Shown here one piece after another: positions 1-7,949 of a DNA stretch of 64,000 bases. Under the pieces are notes generated by a model. That model was not told the origin of the DNA, did no database searches, and worked only from the letters and a program-made list of their open reading frames with translations. How positions within the stretch are numbered: the first letter of the stretch is position 1; the number at the start of each line of letters is the position of its first letter. Origin of the DNA: Pseudomonas fluorescens HK44 (GTDB taxonomy: Bacteria; Pseudomonadota; Gammaproteobacteria; Pseudomonadales; Pseudomonadaceae); the NCBI RefSeq assembly GCF_000217955.3, contig NZ_AFOY02000015.1, positions 1,419,744 to 1,483,743 on the forward strand. Reading direction: 5' to 3'. The translations under genes were made by a program, and so were the position numbers.

Positions 1-96
1 CTCGGTGCTCGCACTTGCACCGGCTCCTTGAGCACATGCAACGGGTAATGGTGCGTCGTATAACTCGTATAATGTATGCTATACGAAGTTATTACG
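1..96. other. Assembly artefact: fliO fragment joined to a 454 paired-end linker (loxP core)
   Basis: Bases 1-54 repeat 3449-3504 (inside fliO, same orientation) with two single-base losses, both in G runs. Bases 56-96 carry a loxP-type core: 8-bp spacer ATGTATGC and right arm TATACGAAGTTAT, with the left arm short of one T. The outer bases TCG and TTACG match the 454 Titanium paired-end linker as I remember it. All three differences are shortened homopolymers, the typical 454 error. A circularised fragment running from about 97 to 3504 (3.4 kb) would give exactly this order: right end, linker, left end. Confidence 0.9.
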
Positions 97-100
97 CACG

Positions 101-397
101 TTTTGATTGGTGTACATCTGCAAGAGGTTGGTCGGCTGTCAGGCCGTCTTCGCGAGCAAGCCCGCTCCCACAGTTTTGATTGGTGTACATCTGCAAGAGG
201 TTGGTCGGCTGTCAGGCTGTCTTCGCGAGCAAGCCCGCTCCCACAGTTTTGATTGGTGTACATCTGCAAGAGGTTGGTCGGCTGTCAGGCCGTCTTCGCG
301 AGCAAGCCCGCTCCCACAGTAGATCTATGTATATCCGCAAGAGATAGGTCGGCTGTCAGGCCGCCATCGCAGGCAAGCCAGCTCCCACAGTTTTGAT
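101..397. repeat. Tandem 73-bp repeat carrying REP half-sites
   Basis: Three nearly identical 73-bp units lie at 101-173, 174-246 and 247-319. Unit 2 differs from unit 1 by one base (ggctgtc for ggccgtc). A diverged 71-bp fourth unit follows at 320-390, and the first seven bases of a fifth (ttttgat) at 391-397. Each unit ends in a REP-like block (cgcgagcaagcccgctccca) and begins ttttgattggtgtacatctg. There are no variable spacers, so this is not a CRISPR. The open frame through it (107-322) only mirrors the repeat and is not a gene. Confidence 0.9.
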
Positions 398-410
398 CAG
401 CGTAAGCCGG

Positions 411-1550
411 TCAGGAATCGCGGCGCAGATCCGGTGGAATCGGCAGTTCATCCTTGAGCGGATCCGGGCGCTTGCCCTTGCCGGCACGGTACTGGCGGAT
501 CTGATAAACGTAAGCCAGCACCTGAGCAACCGCCAGATAAAGCCCACCAGGAATTTCCTGATCGAGCTCGGTGGAGTAATAGATCGAACGCGCCAGGGCC
601 GGCGACTCAAGCAGCAAGACTTCATTAGCCACCGCAATTTCGCGAATCTTCAACGCCAGGAAGTCGCTGCCCTTGGCGACCAGCATCGGCGCCCCACCCT
701 TCTCCGGATCGTACTTGAGCGCCACCGCGTAGTGGGTCGGGTTGGTAATGACCACATCGGCCTCAGGAATGGCCGCCATCATCCGCCGCTGGGACATCTC
801 GCGCTGCAACTGGCGAATCCGTTGTTTGACCTCGGGGCGACCTTCCTGATCCTTGTGCTCGTCGCGTACTTCCTGCTTGGTCATCAGCAGTTTCTTGTGA
901 CTCTGGTAAAGCTGAACCGGCACATCGACTGCCGCGATCAGGATCAACCCGCAGGCCATCCACAAGGTGCTCCAACCCACCAGTTGCACACTGTGGATAA
1001 TCGCCTGCTCCAGCGGCTCATGGGCGATTCGCAGCAAGTCGTCGATGTCCGAGCGCAGCACGCTCAGCGCGACGAACAGCACCAGCAGGAATTTTGCCAG
1101 GGCCTTGAGCAGCTCGATCAGCGCCGTGGACGAAAACATCCGCTTGAGGCCGCTGGCCGGGTTCATTCGACTGAACTTGGGCGCCAGGCTACTGCCGGCG
1201 AACAACCAGCCGCCCAGGGAAATCGGGCCGATGATCGCCGCCAGCAGCAAGGTGAGCAACACCGGTTGTACCGCGATAATCGCGATCTTGCCCGACTTCA
1301 GCAAATACAGGCCCATGGCGTCCGGGGTCAGCAGCACTTCACGCGGCAAGGAGAAGTTCAGCCGCATGATTTCCAGCAGGTCCAGCGCCAGACCGCCGCC
1401 GTAGATCAGCAACCCGCCCGCACCGGCCAGCATCACCGCCAAGGTGTTGAGCTCTTTGGAGCGAGCGATCTCGCCCTTTTCGCGGGAATCCTTCTTGCGC
1501 TTGTCCGTGGGGTCTTCTGTCTTGTCCTGACCGCTCTCGCTTTCAGCCAT
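411..1550 (-). CDS. flhB: Flagellar biosynthesis protein FlhB
   Basis: FlhB is an inner-membrane part of the flagellar type III export gate and controls the substrate switch from rod/hook to filament. The 379-aa protein has a charged N-terminus, four hydrophobic segments between about residues 35 and 215, and a basic cytoplasmic domain with the self-cleavage motif NPTH at residues 270-273. Its ATG lies 3 bp after the fliR stop, so it is the last gene of the fliLMNOPQR-flhB run in this window. flhA, which often follows in Pseudomonas, is not present because the contig ends here. Confidence 0.97.
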   Translation of the reverse strand: MAESESGQDKTEDPTDKRKKDSREKGEIARSKELNTLAVMLAGAGGLLIYGGGLALDLLEIMRLNFSLPREVLLTPDAMGLYLLKSGKIAIIAVQPVLLTLLLAAIIGPISLGGWLFAGSSLAPKFSRMNPASGLKRMFSSTALIELLKALAKFLLVLFVALSVLRSDIDDLLRIAHEPLEQAIIHSVQLVGWSTLWMACGLILIAAVDVPVQLYQSHKKLLMTKQEVRDEHKDQEGRPEVKQRIRQLQREMSQRRMMAAIPEADVVITNPTHYAVALKYDPEKGGAPMLVAKGSDFLALKIREIAVANEVLLLESPALARSIYYSTELDQEIPGGLYLAVAQVLAYVYQIRQYRAGKGKRPDPLKDELPIPPDLRRDS

Positions 1551-1553
1551 GAC

Positions 1554-2336
1554 TCAGCGCGCCTGTGCCATATCACGCAACAACTGCAAGGCCTCGGTGG
1601 CCAGCGGTTGGTACTGGTTGAGAATGTCCCCCAGACTGACCCAGAAAATCACCAGGCCCAGCACCAGGGTCAGCGGAAAACCGACAGAGAAGATGTTCAG
1701 TTGCGGCGCCGCGCGGGTCATGATCCCGAAGGCAATGTTGACCACCAGCAGCGCGGTGATTGCCGGCAATACCAGCAGCAGTGCCGCGCCCAGTACCCAG
1801 CCCATCTTGCCGGCCATTTCCCAGAAATGATTGATCAGCATGCCACTGCCCACCGGCAGGGTCGTGAAGCTTTCCGTGAGGACTTCAAACACCACCAGAT
1901 GGCCATTCATCCCCAGAAACAGCAGCGTCACCAGCATCGTCAAAAACTGCCCGATGACGGCCGCCGACACACCGTTAGTGGGGTCGACCATGGACGCGAA
2001 GCCCATGCCCATCTGGATCGAAATGATCTGCCCGGCCACCACGAACGCCTGAAAGAACAGTTGCAAGGAGAACCCCAGCAGCGCGCCAATCAGTATCTGT
2101 TCGGCAATCAGCAGCAGACCGCTCAAGTCCAGCGGATTGACCTGCGGCATCGGCGGCAGGCCCGGTGCGATGACCACCGTTATCGCCACTGCGAAATACA
2201 GTCGGATACGCCTGGGCACCAGGGTCGTACCGAAGATCGGCATGGTCGTCAGCACCGCGCCCACCCGAAATAGCGGCAGCATGAAGCTGGCCACCCAGGT
2301 ACTGATTTGCACATCGGTCAGCGCCAGCAACGACAT
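1554..2336 (-). CDS. fliR: Flagellar biosynthetic protein FliR
   Basis: FliR is an integral membrane component of the export gate and forms a core with FliP and FliQ. The 260-aa protein is strongly hydrophobic with several membrane segments and the usual family length. Family-typical stretches are LPLFRVGAVLTTMPIFG near the N-terminus and GFASMVDPTNG in the middle. The ATG at 2336 follows the fliQ stop by 3 bp, and its stop precedes flhB by 3 bp, so translational coupling is likely. Confidence 0.97.
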   Translation of the reverse strand: MSLLALTDVQISTWVASFMLPLFRVGAVLTTMPIFGTTLVPRRIRLYFAVAITVVIAPGLPPMPQVNPLDLSGLLLIAEQILIGALLGFSLQLFFQAFVVAGQIISIQMGMGFASMVDPTNGVSAAVIGQFLTMLVTLLFLGMNGHLVVFEVLTESFTTLPVGSGMLINHFWEMAGKMGWVLGAALLLVLPAITALLVVNIAFGIMTRAAPQLNIFSVGFPLTLVLGLVIFWVSLGDILNQYQPLATEALQLLRDMAQAR

Positions 2337-2339
2337 GGT

Positions 2340-2609
2340 TTAGCCGATCAACTGCGGAATACTGGTGTACAAGCGCAGTATGTATTCCATGAACGTTTGT
2401 ATCAGCCACGGACCGGCAACGATCAGCGTGATCAGCATCACCAGCAAACGCGGGAGGAAGCTCAGGGTCTGTTCGTTGATCTGCGTGGCCGCCTGAAACA
2501 TCGCCACCACCAGACCCACCAGCAAACTCGGAACGACCAATATGGCGACCATCATGGTGGTCAGCCAGAGCGCTTCACGGAACAGGTCTACCGCCACTTC
2601 AGGAGTCAT
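2340..2609 (-). CDS. fliQ: Flagellar biosynthetic protein FliQ
   Basis: This small export-gate subunit has 89 aa, the standard family length, with two hydrophobic hairpin segments (about residues 15-40 and 55-78). The motif TQINEQTLSFLPR between them is typical of FliQ. It lies between fliP (24 bp upstream) and fliR (3 bp downstream) in the conserved PQR order. Confidence 0.97.
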   Translation of the reverse strand: MTPEVAVDLFREALWLTTMMVAILVVPSLLVGLVVAMFQAATQINEQTLSFLPRLLVMLITLIVAGPWLIQTFMEYILRLYTSIPQLIG

Positions 2610-2633
2610 ATCGCCCTACCCGCCCACTTATGT

Positions 2634-3383
2634 CTAAACACCGCCGAAACTGCTCGCCAGCGTACCGATGATCAACGCCCAGCCATCCACCAGCACAAAC
2701 AGCATGATCTTGAACGGCAGCGAAATGATCAGCGGCGAGAGCATCATCATGCCCATAGCCATCAGCACGCTGGCAACGACCAGGTCGATGATCAGGAACG
2801 GAATGAAGATCATGAAGCCGATCTGGAACGCGGTTTTCAGTTCCGAAGTCACGAAGGCCGGCACCAGAATGGTCAGCGGCGCCTGATCCGGCGTCGCGAT
2901 GTCGGTGCGCTTGGACAGGCGCATGAACAGCTCGAGGTCGCTGCTGCGAGTCTGCGCCAGCATGAAGTCCTTGATCGGTACTTGCGCCTTGGCCACCGCA
3001 TCCTGAGCCGTGAGCTTCTCGGCCAGATAAGGCTGCAAGGCATCATGATTCACCCGATCAAAGACCGGCGCCATGATGAACATCGTCAGAAACAGCGCCA
3101 TGCCGGTAAGAATCTGGTTCGACGGCGTTTGCTGCAAACCCAGGGCCTGACGCAGGATCGAGAACACGATGATGATCCGGGTGAAACTGGTCATCAGCAT
3201 GACGAACGCCGGAATGAAACTCAGCGCGGTCATGATCAGCAGGATTTGCAGGCTGACCGAGTACTCCTGAGCGCCATTGGCGTTCGTGCCCAGGGTGATC
3301 GCCGGGATCGACAGCGGGTCGGCAGCGAACGCCAACGGCGCGGCCAGCATCAGGACCAGCGTCAACAGGGTGCGCAACGGCAT
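2634..3383 (-). CDS. fliP: Flagellar biosynthetic protein FliP
   Basis: FliP is the main channel subunit of the flagellar export gate. The 249-aa protein begins with a cleavable-looking signal (MPLRTLLTLVLMLAAPLAFA), as is known for FliP. Membrane segments follow, with the family stretches MTSFTRIIIVFSILRQALG and GMMMLSPLIISLPFKIMLF. Its ATG overlaps the fliO stop by one base (TAATG), indicating coupled translation. Confidence 0.97.
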   Translation of the reverse strand: MPLRTLLTLVLMLAAPLAFAADPLSIPAITLGTNANGAQEYSVSLQILLIMTALSFIPAFVMLMTSFTRIIIVFSILRQALGLQQTPSNQILTGMALFLTMFIMAPVFDRVNHDALQPYLAEKLTAQDAVAKAQVPIKDFMLAQTRSSDLELFMRLSKRTDIATPDQAPLTILVPAFVTSELKTAFQIGFMIFIPFLIIDLVVASVLMAMGMMMLSPLIISLPFKIMLFVLVDGWALIIGTLASSFGGV

Positions 3384-3814
3384 TACTTCTTATCCTTATC
3401 TTTACCCAATAGCTCCATCAGGCGCTGGGCAAACTCGGGGGTCGCCTGCTCGGTGCTCGGCACTTGCACCGGCTCCTTGAGCACATGCAACGGGGTAATG
3501 GTGCCCGGGGTCAGCCCAAGCAGAATCTGCTCGTTACCGACTTGCACCAGCACCAGGCGATCACGCGGCCCGAGGGCGCGCGAGCCGATCAGCTCGATCA
3601 CCTGCCCTTTGCCGGCAGGACCCGCCTGCTGGACGCGGCGCAACAACCAGGCGAGGAAGAAGATCAGGCCCAGCACCAGCAGCAAACCCAGCACCAGTTG
3701 AGTCAACTGACCGGCCACGCCGCTGCCGACCGCCGGTGTCGCAACCGCCGCTACCGGTTCCGCCGCCCATGCACCGAGCGGCAAGGCCAGCAATACGCCG
3801 AGAAACGCCTTCAC
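3383..3814 (-). CDS. fliO: Flagellar biosynthetic protein FliO
   Basis: FliO is a bitopic membrane protein that helps assemble the FliP ring. The 143-aa protein has an N-terminal signal-like segment (MKAFLGVLLALPLGAWA) and one strong membrane helix (about residues 37-62), then a basic cytoplasmic domain. The start is GTG, placed directly after the fliN stop with no gap. The ribosome-binding site is weak, so expression probably depends on coupling to fliN. A piece of this gene is duplicated at window positions 1-54 by an assembly artefact. Confidence 0.93.
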   Translation of the reverse strand: MKAFLGVLLALPLGAWAAEPVAAVATPAVGSGVAGQLTQLVLGLLLVLGLIFFLAWLLRRVQQAGPAGKGQVIELIGSRALGPRDRLVLVQVGNEQILLGLTPGTITPLHVLKEPVQVPSTEQATPEFAQRLMELLGKDKDKK

Positions 3815-4279
3815 TCAGCGCAGCTTCTTGATGCGTTCGCTTGGGCTGATCACGTCGGTCAGGCGGATGCCGAACTTCTCGTTGACCACCACCACTTCGC
3901 CGTGAGCGATGAGCGTGCCATTGACCAGTACGTCCAGGGGTTCGCCGGCCAGGCGGTCAAGTTCGATCACCGAGCCCTGGTTGAGCTGCAGCAAGTTACG
4001 AATGTTGATATCGGTGCTGCCGACTTCCATGGAAATCGACACCGGGATGTCCAGAATCACGTCCAGGTTAGGACCGTCGAGGGTCACTGGCTCGTTGTTC
4101 TTCGGCACGCTGCCGAACTCTTCCATTGCCAGACGACCGGAGGATGACGAACTTGCCGCATCGGCGGCCAGCAAGGCGTCAATATCGTCCTGCCCGGCAT
4201 CACCCGTTTCTTCGAGCGCCGCGGCCCACTCATCGGCCAGTGCCTGGTCGTCCTGGGTATTCATTTCGTCAGCCATCAT
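3815..4279 (-). CDS. fliN: Flagellar motor switch protein FliN
   Basis: FliN forms the C-ring base with FliM and FliG and takes part in switching and export. The 154-aa protein has an acidic, disordered N-terminal half with a serine run and a C-terminal SpoA-type domain of about 75 residues (LDVILDIPVSISMEVGSTDI... ending GIRLTDVISPSERIKKLR). Two ATGs are adjacent (4279 and 4276). A GAGG element lies 5 and 8 bases upstream of them, so MADEMN is an equally good start. The gap to fliM is 66 bp. Confidence 0.96.
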   Translation of the reverse strand: MMADEMNTQDDQALADEWAAALEETGDAGQDDIDALLAADAASSSSSGRLAMEEFGSVPKNNEPVTLDGPNLDVILDIPVSISMEVGSTDINIRNLLQLNQGSVIELDRLAGEPLDVLVNGTLIAHGEVVVVNEKFGIRLTDVISPSERIKKLR

Positions 4280-4345
4280 TTGTCCTCAGCGGGCAACCAA
4301 TCAATTGGAAGCCGTCAATTAAAAGCGAATGTGTGCGAACGCAGA

Positions 4346-5314
4346 TCAGCGTCGCCCGATCGGCTCGATCACTTGCAAGGCCAGGTTGCCCTTGTGGGAG
4401 CCCATCTTGACCTTGAAGGTCGGCACGCCGTTGGCGCGCATGATCATTTCTTCCGGCATCTCGACCGGGATCACATCCCCGGGCTGCATGTGCAGGATGT
4501 CTCGCAGGCGTAACTGGCGACGGGCAACCGTGGCACCGATCGGCACGTCGACATCCAGCACGTCCTGACGCAGGGCGTTGACCCAACGCTCATCCTGATC
4601 GTCGAGGTCCGACTGAAAGCCCGCATCGAGCATTTCGCGGACCGGTTCGATCATCGAGTACGGCATGGTCACGTGCAGGTCACCGCCGCCGCCGTCGAGT
4701 TCGATGTGGAAGGTCGAGACCACCACCGCTTCGCTCGGCCCGACGATGTTGGCCATGGCCGGGTTCACTTCCGAGTTGATGTACTCGAAATTGACTTCCA
4801 TGATCGCTTGCCAGGCTTCTTTCAAATCAACGAAGGCCTGCTCCAGCACCATGCGCACGACGCGCAATTCGGTCGGAGTAAATTCACGGCCTTCGATCTT
4901 GGCATGACGACCATCACCGCCGAAGAAGTTGTCCACCAGCTTGAAGACAAGCTTGGCGTCGAGGATGAACAATGCAGTACCGCGCAACGGCTTGATCTTG
5001 ACCAGGTTGAGGCTGGTCGGGACGTACAGCGAGTGCACGTACTCGCCGAACTTCATCACCTGTACGCCACCGACAGCGACGTCCGCCGAACGCCGCAGCA
5101 TGTTGAACATGCTGATGCGCGTGTAGCGGGCAAACCGTTCATTGATCATTTCCAGGGTCGGCATGCGTCCGCGGACGATGCGATCCTGACTGGTCAGGTC
5201 ATAGCTTTTGACACTGCCCGGTTCAGAAGCGTTGTCGGTCTGTACCAGACCATCGTCGACACCATGCAGCAGCGCATCGATCTCATCCTGGGACAGCAGG
5301 TCCTGCACGGCCAT
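4346..5314 (-). CDS. fliM: Flagellar motor switch protein FliM
   Basis: FliM is the switch-complex protein that binds CheY-P. The 322-aa protein starts with the conserved CheY-binding peptide region LLSQDEIDALLHGV, followed by the CheC-like middle domain with the GGXG loop (FFGGDGR, near residue 133) and a C-terminal SpoA domain. It lies 9 bp downstream of fliL and upstream of fliN in the normal order. Confidence 0.97.
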   Translation of the reverse strand: MAVQDLLSQDEIDALLHGVDDGLVQTDNASEPGSVKSYDLTSQDRIVRGRMPTLEMINERFARYTRISMFNMLRRSADVAVGGVQVMKFGEYVHSLYVPTSLNLVKIKPLRGTALFILDAKLVFKLVDNFFGGDGRHAKIEGREFTPTELRVVRMVLEQAFVDLKEAWQAIMEVNFEYINSEVNPAMANIVGPSEAVVVSTFHIELDGGGGDLHVTMPYSMIEPVREMLDAGFQSDLDDQDERWVNALRQDVLDVDVPIGATVARRQLRLRDILHMQPGDVIPVEMPEEMIMRANGVPTFKVKMGSHKGNLALQVIEPIGRR

Positions 5315-5323
5315 GTCGTGTTC

Positions 5324-5824
5324 CTACTGCAGTACGAAATTGGTAAACAGCAACTGGTCGATAACGACTTTGCCGACTTCTTTCTGCGCGACTTCCTGCA
5401 CACTGGCAGTGGCTTTCTGGCGCAGCATTTCCTGACCGACCGGAGTCGCCAGGGTGTCGAAATTCTGTCCGGAGAACAGCATGACCAGGTTGTTGCGAAT
5501 CACCGGCATATGCACTTTTAGCGCGTCCAGATCGGTCTGGTTACGCGCCTGCAGGGTAATGCTCACCTGCATGTAGCGCTGACGGCCATTCTGGTTGTAA
5601 TTGGCCACGAAGGCAGGGGCCATGGCTTCATAAATCGCCGCAGGCTTGGCATTACTGGCAGTTTCGGCTGCAGGCGCAGGCTTGCTCTGAGCGCTGTGCA
5701 TGAAGTACCAGGTCGCCCCCACGGACAGACCGATCGCCAGCAGCACGGCCAGCACAATTACGAGAATAAGCTTGAGTTTGCCTTTCCCGGCTGGGTCTTT
5801 CACTGCTGCTTCGCTCTTCGCCAT
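5324..5824 (-). CDS. fliL: Flagellar basal body-associated protein FliL
   Basis: FliL is a single-pass membrane protein that surrounds the stator units. The 166-aa protein has a short basic cytoplasmic tail, one helix (about residues 18-40, LILVIVLAVLLAIGLSVGAT) and a periplasmic FliL domain. It opens the fliLMNOPQR-flhB run. A sigma-54-type site (5875-5891) lies about 51 bp upstream of the ATG, so a promoter directly before fliL is likely. Confidence 0.96.
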   Translation of the reverse strand: MAKSEAAVKDPAGKGKLKLILVIVLAVLLAIGLSVGATWYFMHSAQSKPAPAAETASNAKPAAIYEAMAPAFVANYNQNGRQRYMQVSITLQARNQTDLDALKVHMPVIRNNLVMLFSGQNFDTLATPVGQEMLRQKATASVQEVAQKEVGKVVIDQLLFTNFVLQ

Positions 5825-5874
5825 GCCAATAATCCGTCACTATTCGAGTTTTCACAGGTGCACGGCAAGGCAAG

Positions 5875-5891
5875 AGCAAGTGTTATGCCAG
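5875..5891 (-). promoter_or_regulatory. Sigma-54 promoter of fliL
   Basis: Read on the minus strand, the site is CTGGCATAACACTTGCT: TGGCA at -24 and TTGC at -12 with the required eight bases between TGG and TTGC. It lies 51 bp upstream of the fliL ATG. RpoN/FleQ control of fliL is known in Pseudomonas; the site itself is a sequence prediction. Confidence 0.8.
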
Positions 5892-5950
5892 AAGTGTCGG
5901 GAGGGGCATGGTGGGGACTGAGCACAACCTGCAAAACACCACAAGCCCCA

Positions 5951-6055
5951 TGTGGGAGCGAGCCGGCTCCGGGCGGCGTTCCGACGATAGCGGTGTAACA
6001 GTCCACAAAGATATCGACTGTAATGGCCTCATCGCGAGCAGGCTCGCTCCCACAG
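5951..6055. repeat. Inverted pair of REP sequences
   Basis: gtgggagcgagccggctcc opens the element and gcgagcaggctcgctcccac closes it in the opposite orientation, about 105 bp overall. This is the usual REP-doublet (REPIN) layout of the P. fluorescens group. It sits between the fliK stop and the fliL promoter. Confidence 0.85.
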
Positions 6056-6068
6056 AGATCAGTGTCGG

Positions 6069-7469
6069 TCAGGCGTAGTAATCGACTGCACTGGAGCCGA
6101 TGACGCTGGTCGTGTTGGCGGCTGCTTCCGCCACGCTCACCGGCAGTTCTTCATCCGCCGAGCCCAGGCGACCACCGCCACTGGCCGTCGCGTTTGAGCC
6201 CTGCCCTTGCTGAGCCTGCTGCTGCCCCTGTCCTTGCCAGCCGCGAGACTGGTCGGACACATTGACATCGACCTGCCCCATGCCTTGCTGGGCAAACATG
6301 TCGCGCAGACGATGCATCTGACTGTCCAACGCCTCACGCACGCCAACATGAGCACTCATGAAGGTCACTTGAGTCTGCTGATCGGGAACCATGTTCACCC
6401 GAATATCCAGACGACCCAGTTCCGCCGGCTGAAGCTGAATATCCGCCGCCTTGAGGTTGGCACTCGACAGGTACATGACCCGATTGACCACTTCCTCGGT
6501 CCAGCCGCTCTGATGCATGGCGATCGGTTGATTCACCGGCAACGCATTCGCGGTCTTTGGCGTGGCGGCCTGGGTCAGCGCTGCCAGGCGATTGGCGAAA
6601 TCGTCAACGCGCGTGTCACTGGTCGCCGACTTCAGATCCTTGAGTCCGTCTTCGATCAACCCGCCGAAGGACTTTTCGCCCCCCTGGCTGGTGCTGTCCT
6701 TGCTGGTTTGCACGTCAAGCATGCTCGCCATGCCATTGGCAAAGTTCTGCGCCGCGGTGGGCTCGCTATCGGCCTGATCCGGTATCGCTTCTGTCGGGGA
6801 CTGGCTGGAGGCCGACACGTGACCACTTTGCTCCAGTGCCAGGCGCACGGCCGGCATCGCGTCCAAAGGATCGGATGCAGGATCGAACGAGGGATCCGTC
6901 GTCACCGCAGGTTGAGCCGGCGCAGGCGTCACCGTCGCCGCAAGCGCCGCATCAACCTGAGGCGAAGCCTGAGCCTGAGCAACCACCGGCGGTGTTTGTG
7001 GATCGGGCACCGGCACTGACACCGGCATCGGCTGCACCGCCTGCGCCAATGCCGGATCGAGAGTTGGGTCGAGCGCAGTGCTATCAGCCACCGGGGCATC
7101 CGTGGCCGCTGCAGAATCGCTTGCGCCGCTTGCATCGCTTGCGGCCTTATCGTGGGTATCCGCCGGTTTGTCGGCGGGCAAGGATTTGCCGCTATCGGCA
7201 ACGGTCGCCTGCGGGGCGGCAGATTTGTCGCCAGTCGCCACTTTTTTGCCGGAGCTGTCAGCGACTTTGTCACGCACGTTTTTACCGGCCCCATCGGTCC
7301 TTGACGCCGGGGTAGCTTGCGACTGCCTGGCATAGACCTGAGAAAAGCTTGCGGCCTTATCCCGGGGCTCTGCTGGCGCTGCCGGCGCATTGACAGGCAC
7401 GCTGGCAGACACAGACTGAGTCTTGGCCTGCGAGGCGGTCTGAAGAAGCGAGTTCGGGGCGAGGGGCAT
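6069..7469 (-). CDS. fliK: Flagellar hook-length control protein FliK
   Basis: FliK measures hook length and triggers the FlhB substrate switch. The 466-aa protein has a long Ala/Pro/Asp-rich, low-complexity N-terminal part (to about residue 330) and a C-terminal hook-length domain (LQLQPAELGRLDIRVNM through QGMGQVDVNVSDQ), then a Gln/Gly-rich tail. I chose the ATG at 7469 (MPLAPNSLL) because GGAG lies 7 bases upstream. The longer frame to 7514 starts only at TTG and would run into the promoter. A sigma-54 site ends about 50 bp upstream. Confidence 0.93.
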   Translation of the reverse strand: MPLAPNSLLQTASQAKTQSVSASVPVNAPAAPAEPRDKAASFSQVYARQSQATPASRTDGAGKNVRDKVADSSGKKVATGDKSAAPQATVADSGKSLPADKPADTHDKAASDASGASDSAAATDAPVADSTALDPTLDPALAQAVQPMPVSVPVPDPQTPPVVAQAQASPQVDAALAATVTPAPAQPAVTTDPSFDPASDPLDAMPAVRLALEQSGHVSASSQSPTEAIPDQADSEPTAAQNFANGMASMLDVQTSKDSTSQGGEKSFGGLIEDGLKDLKSATSDTRVDDFANRLAALTQAATPKTANALPVNQPIAMHQSGWTEEVVNRVMYLSSANLKAADIQLQPAELGRLDIRVNMVPDQQTQVTFMSAHVGVREALDSQMHRLRDMFAQQGMGQVDVNVSDQSRGWQGQGQQQAQQGQGSNATASGGGRLGSADEELPVSVAEAAANTTSVIGSSAVDYYA

Positions 7470-7517
7470 AACGGTCTCCGCTGCACTGGGATCGTAGGTA
7501 CAGTTGAGAAACAAAAC

Positions 7518-7534
7518 TGCAAGGGTCGAGCCAG
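7518..7534 (-). promoter_or_regulatory. Sigma-54 promoter of fliK
   Basis: The minus strand reads CTGGCTCGACCCTTGCA: TGG, eight bases, TTGC. It lies 50 bp upstream of the chosen fliK ATG (7469), in the 105-bp gap after hptB. It supports the shorter fliK start. Confidence 0.8.
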
Positions 7535-7574
7535 GTTTGATCAGGCACCGAAAAAATCTGCTACGAAGGCGTTT

Positions 7575-7919
7575 TCAACAATGAAAACGCTGGCGCTCTT
7601 CACGGTACAGTCGCCTGACGATGGCAAATTCGCCGTCGATTTCGCCGACCAGTTTTTCGATTCCCGCGAAGCTCTCTTGCTTGGCTCGCAGCTCCAGCTC
7701 ACCGCACAACTCAGCCAGGCGTTTGGCGCCCATGTTGCTGCTACTGCCCTTGAAGCTGTGGGCTGCACTGAGCAGTTGATCGGGATCCTGAGTTCCGCGA
7801 AGTTGGGTCAAACGTGTTTCGCAATCCTGAAGGAAAGTATCCAGAAGTATCGGGTACTGATCCTCCATGACTTCCTTCAACGTATTCAGCACGTCGTGAT
7901 CCAGATGAATGTCAGTCAC
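7575..7919 (-). CDS. hptB: Histidine phosphotransfer protein HptB
   Basis: This stand-alone HPt module has 114 aa. The phosphoacceptor is His54 in the motif AAHSFKGSSSNMG. In P. aeruginosa, HptB passes phosphate from several hybrid kinases to the response regulator HsbR, which acts on HsbA and so on motility and biofilm decisions. Here it lies 30 bp downstream of an HsbR homologue in the same order. The ATG at 7919 gives the full four-helix domain. Confidence 0.9.
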   Translation of the reverse strand: MTDIHLDHDVLNTLKEVMEDQYPILLDTFLQDCETRLTQLRGTQDPDQLLSAAHSFKGSSSNMGAKRLAELCGELELRAKQESFAGIEKLVGEIDGEFAIVRRLYREERQRFHC

Positions 7920-7949
7920 TTGTTCGCTCCCTGATCAAGAATATGCGGA

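Noticed and set aside
56..96. loxP recombination site suggesting an engineered strain
   Set aside because: The outer bases match the 454 paired-end linker, the left arm has a homopolymer loss, and the flanking fliO copy fits a circularised 3.4-kb fragment. A sequencing artefact explains everything.
101..397. CRISPR array
   Set aside because: Units are contiguous with no unique spacers and each carries a REP motif.
393..2273. 626-codon open frame on the plus strand
   Set aside because: It is antisense to flhB and fliR, is rich in Gln/Arg/His typical of GC-rich shadow frames, and has no family signature.
7470..7514. TTG start giving a longer FliK
   Set aside because: The ATG at 7469 has a GGAG site, and the sigma-54 promoter would leave almost no leader for the longer form.
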